Shown here: piece by piece, positions 62,515 through 64,000 of the stretch
Numbering within the stretch: position 1 is the first letter of the stretch
How the letters are laid out: the number at the start of each line of letters is the position of its first letter
NCBI RefSeq assembly: GCF_004125825.1
Contig: NZ_QQWI01000002.1
Coordinates: 248,001 to 312,000 of the forward strand
Source: Fusibacter sp. A1
GTDB lineage: Bacteria > Bacillota > Clostridia > Peptostreptococcales > Acidaminobacteraceae
DNA: 64,000 bases
Direction of reading: 5' to 3'
Position numbers and translations under genes: made by a program
The notes under the pieces: model-generated
The model's database searches: none
What the model saw: only the letters and a program-made list of their open reading frames with translations
What the model was told of the DNA's origin: nothing

Positions 62515-62802
62515 TTAAATGGATGAGTTGCGGGTATATTGTTAATACAAACCCGAAAGGGTTATCATATAGCTTCGGCGAGGACGTTCCAAATCGGATC
62601 TGAATTCGACTAGATCACTAAAATGGAAGCATTACCCAAATTAAAACAACTGTATTTAACTTGAGTAACGAACATCCCATAGGAGGAATGTCTATCAACA
62701 AACAACACACGGTTACAACTGAATATGCATCAACTAAACGTGCTCGACCAAGCTGATAGGCTACTTAATTCGTGAGAATTTGGTAGCCTATCTGATGTTT
62801 TT
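62515..62802 (+). ncRNA. Candidate structured noncoding RNA with its own terminator
   Basis: The gap 62432-62813 holds no convincing gene but much structure on the plus strand. There is a GNRA-capped hairpin AACCC-GAAA-GGGTT (62550-62563), a long-range pairing GGGTA (62532-62536) / TACCC (62633-62637), a GCTTCGGC mini-hairpin with a UUCG loop (about 62571-62578), and GATCT/AGATC (62597-62601 / 62612-62616). A strong terminator follows, GATAGGCTAC / GTAGCCTATC (62755-62792), with TTTTT. A weak promoter (TTGAAA at 62481, TATGTA-like -10) lies upstream. The tetraloops and terminal hairpin suggest an independent RNA; the raiA-type class is worth testing. Confidence 0.55.
62755..62802 (+). terminator. 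Terminator of the candidate noncoding RNA
   Basis: GATAGGCTAC-TTAATTC-GTGA-GAATTTG-GTAGCCTATC followed by TGATGTTTTT. Confidence 0.8.
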
Positions 62803-62813
62803 GGGCAGTTCAA

Positions 62814-63422
62814 TCATAACATCGCTTTGACCTGGGTGATAAAGCTTTCCGTGATTTTAGCGGTAAGCCCCCAAATGACTCTTCCTTTATATTCATAAAA
62901 GTAGACATCGTATGCACCGGTCTTCCAGTTGTAGGCTTCGCCGTTTTGTATCTTTGCAAATGGAAAGCCTTCGTCTATCTTAAAATGGGTTTGCAAGCTG
63001 TGTTTCTCTGGTTCGTGGGTCATCAGAAAATCAAGCGGGACCGTGAAAACGCTGGCGACCTCTTCCTCATTGGGAATCAACTCTTGTAAAGACTCGATTT
63101 CAAGTACGGCTACATAGGGATAAAGCGCATAGTTGAACGGTGTGACCATAAAATCAGTCGCTGCCTTCAGTAGGATCTTTTCTATCGGAATGCCAAGTTC
63201 CTCATGTGTTTCCCGTACGGCTGCCTGTGAAAATGATTCGCCGACTTCTACAGCCCCTCCTGGAAAACAGACTTCACCGGGTTGCGACCGCAAGGTATGT
63301 GCCCGCTCTTCGTATACGACATGCCAGTGCCCCTTTATCATAACCAGTGGAATCAAGATACCAAAACGCTTGGTGATGCCGATAGGTTCAGGCGTGTGTT
63401 TTGCCAAATTCTCAAAGCGCAT
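62814..63422 (-). CDS. NUDIX hydrolase, CoA-pyrophosphatase-like
   Basis: This 202-residue protein starts at ATG behind AAGGAG. The Nudix box is visible from PGEVCFPGGAVEVGESF to REthEELG-type residues (GGAVEVGESFSQAAVRETHEELG spans about 55-77), with the CoA-type motif just before it (RSQPGEVCFPGG). It also has PYVAVLEI and VASVFTVPLDFLM. These fit the NudL/YeaB-like group that cleaves CoA or related nucleoside diphosphate conjugates. Substrate not proven. Confidence 0.92.
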   Translation of the reverse strand: MRFENLAKHTPEPIGITKRFGILIPLVMIKGHWHVVYEERAHTLRSQPGEVCFPGGAVEVGESFSQAAVRETHEELGIPIEKILLKAATDFMVTPFNYALYPYVAVLEIESLQELIPNEEEVASVFTVPLDFLMTHEPEKHSLQTHFKIDEGFPFAKIQNGEAYNWKTGAYDVYFYEYKGRVIWGLTAKITESFITQVKAML

Positions 63423-63603
63423 ATTAACTCCTTTTCAAGTTATTATTTTGACTCTCGAAATTAATTCGGTTATACTGTTTTAGAAAGAGTGGAATGTTTT
63501 TTTAAAATTGATTGTTCTTCAGATGAAGCTTGTGTGGGGTGCAAATTTATTATATCATGATATTCCGTCATCTTTTGGTGTCTTGGTGTGAAATGGAGGT
63601 TTT

Positions 63604-64000
63604 ATGTTTAAGAAATTCGTTAGTTATTACGGGCCGCACAAGAAGCTTTTCTTTTTGGATTTACTGGCCGCAATTATCTTATCATTGGTAGATCTACTTT
63701 TTCCAATGCTTTCAAGAAGTATCATCAACGACCATATTCCGAATTCTGATATCAGCATGATCGTGAAATTCGGTATTGTCTTAACCCTCCTATTTGTGCT
63801 TAGGGCAGGATGCATGTATTTTATGAACTACTGGGGACATGTGATGGGTGCGAGAATGGAACGCGATATGCGAAGAGACCTCTTCAAGCATTATCTGACG
63901 CTTCCTTTTAAGTTTTACGATGAAAATAAGACCGGAAAGCTGATGAGCAGACTGGTTAATGATTTGCATGAAATATCAGAGGTGGCCCACCATGTGCCTG
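63604..64000 (+). CDS. ABC exporter, membrane and ATPase type (partial, C-terminus off the right edge)
   Basis: ATG 63604 follows GGAGG. The visible 132 residues are the start of a type I exporter transmembrane domain (ABC_membrane): helices at about 15-35 (LFFLDLLAAIILSLVDLLFP) and 50-72 (GIVLTLLFVLRAGCMYFMNY), then ARMERDMRRDLFKHYLTLPFKFYDENKTGKLMSRLVND, the conserved coupling region. The nucleotide-binding domain lies beyond the window. The exported substrate cannot be told. Confidence 0.92.
   Translation, partial: MFKKFVSYYGPHKKLFFLDLLAAIILSLVDLLFPMLSRSIINDHIPNSDISMIVKFGIVLTLLFVLRAGCMYFMNYWGHVMGARMERDMRRDLFKHYLTLPFKFYDENKTGKLMSRLVNDLHEISEVAHHVP

Noticed and set aside
62688-62753. 21-codon frame MSINKQHTV... 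after AGGAGGA
   Set aside because: The Shine-Dalgarno-like bases touch the start codon and the frame ends just before the terminator; more likely part of the noncoding RNA.
1-64000. CRISPR arrays, tRNA/rRNA genes, transposases or phage genes
   Set aside because: I looked for them across the window and saw no regular spaced repeats, no tRNA-like cloverleaf or rRNA stretch, and no transposase or integrase motifs.

Overview
The window looks like chromosomal DNA of an anaerobic, low-to-moderate GC member of the Bacillota (class Clostridia, something like a Fusibacter/Acidaminobacter-type fermenter). The evidence is strong AGGAGG-type ribosome binding sites, a tyrosine T-box and a lysine riboswitch, a LexA/DinR-type SOS box, a bifurcating-type [FeFe] hydrogenase operon, pyruvate carboxylase, PduL and Bacillota-type pgi. 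I saw no rRNA, tRNA, CRISPR array, transposase or prophage. Both ends cut a gene: a TelA-family gene on the left and an ABC exporter on the right.

1-10 kb is a tellurite-resistance/Ter-type stress module. A telA-like gene and a three-module YceG-like gene run leftward. Rightward run three terD genes, a CitE-like TIM-barrel lyase, a large fused double phosphoribosyltransferase with a PELOTA-like tail, and a HAD phosphatase. The last three match the predicted nucleoside-like metabolite 'biosynthetic module' described for Ter systems. 10-26 kb holds a cation antiporter, a nucleoside hydrolase, three HD-GYP proteins (one also a GGDEF protein), an M24 peptidase, pgi, aspartate kinase under a lysine riboswitch, a possible PilZ-like protein, a DUF1232 protein, hpt, pduL-deoC, a FapA/DUF342 protein and a lipid kinase.

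27.2-34.1 kb is the most unusual part. Three overlapping genes encode a 1624-residue protein (HD-like, helical repeats, NadD-like nucleotidyltransferase, GNAT-like, phosphoribosyltransferase-like), an LDH/MDH-like dehydrogenase, and a flavodoxin-fold reductase with a cysteine cluster. Together they look like an undescribed nucleotide- or NAD-linked pathway. It is followed by a membrane-anchored pseudokinase-like protein with acidic repeats and an SbcCD/YhaO-YhaN-like pair under a perfect SOS-type palindrome.

40-52 kb has a UgtP/MGDG-type glycosyltransferase, a four-gene signalling operon (periplasmic-sensor histidine kinase, response regulator, CheC-like protein, PAS-GGDEF protein), type I pullulanase, a small coiled-coil protein, a tail-anchored protein that may be related to YceG, an MscS channel and T-box-controlled tyrS. 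52-64 kb has an intergenic inverted-repeat element, a TSCPD protein, the four-gene hydrogenase operon behind a Rex-like site and a long foldable leader, pyruvate carboxylase, a small repeat cluster, a HAD-IB phosphatase, a candidate structured noncoding RNA, a NUDIX hydrolase and the truncated ABC exporter.

All assignments come from reading motifs and context by eye; no database search was run. Start codons were moved from the longest frame where a Shine-Dalgarno sequence favoured another start, and this is stated in the entries.
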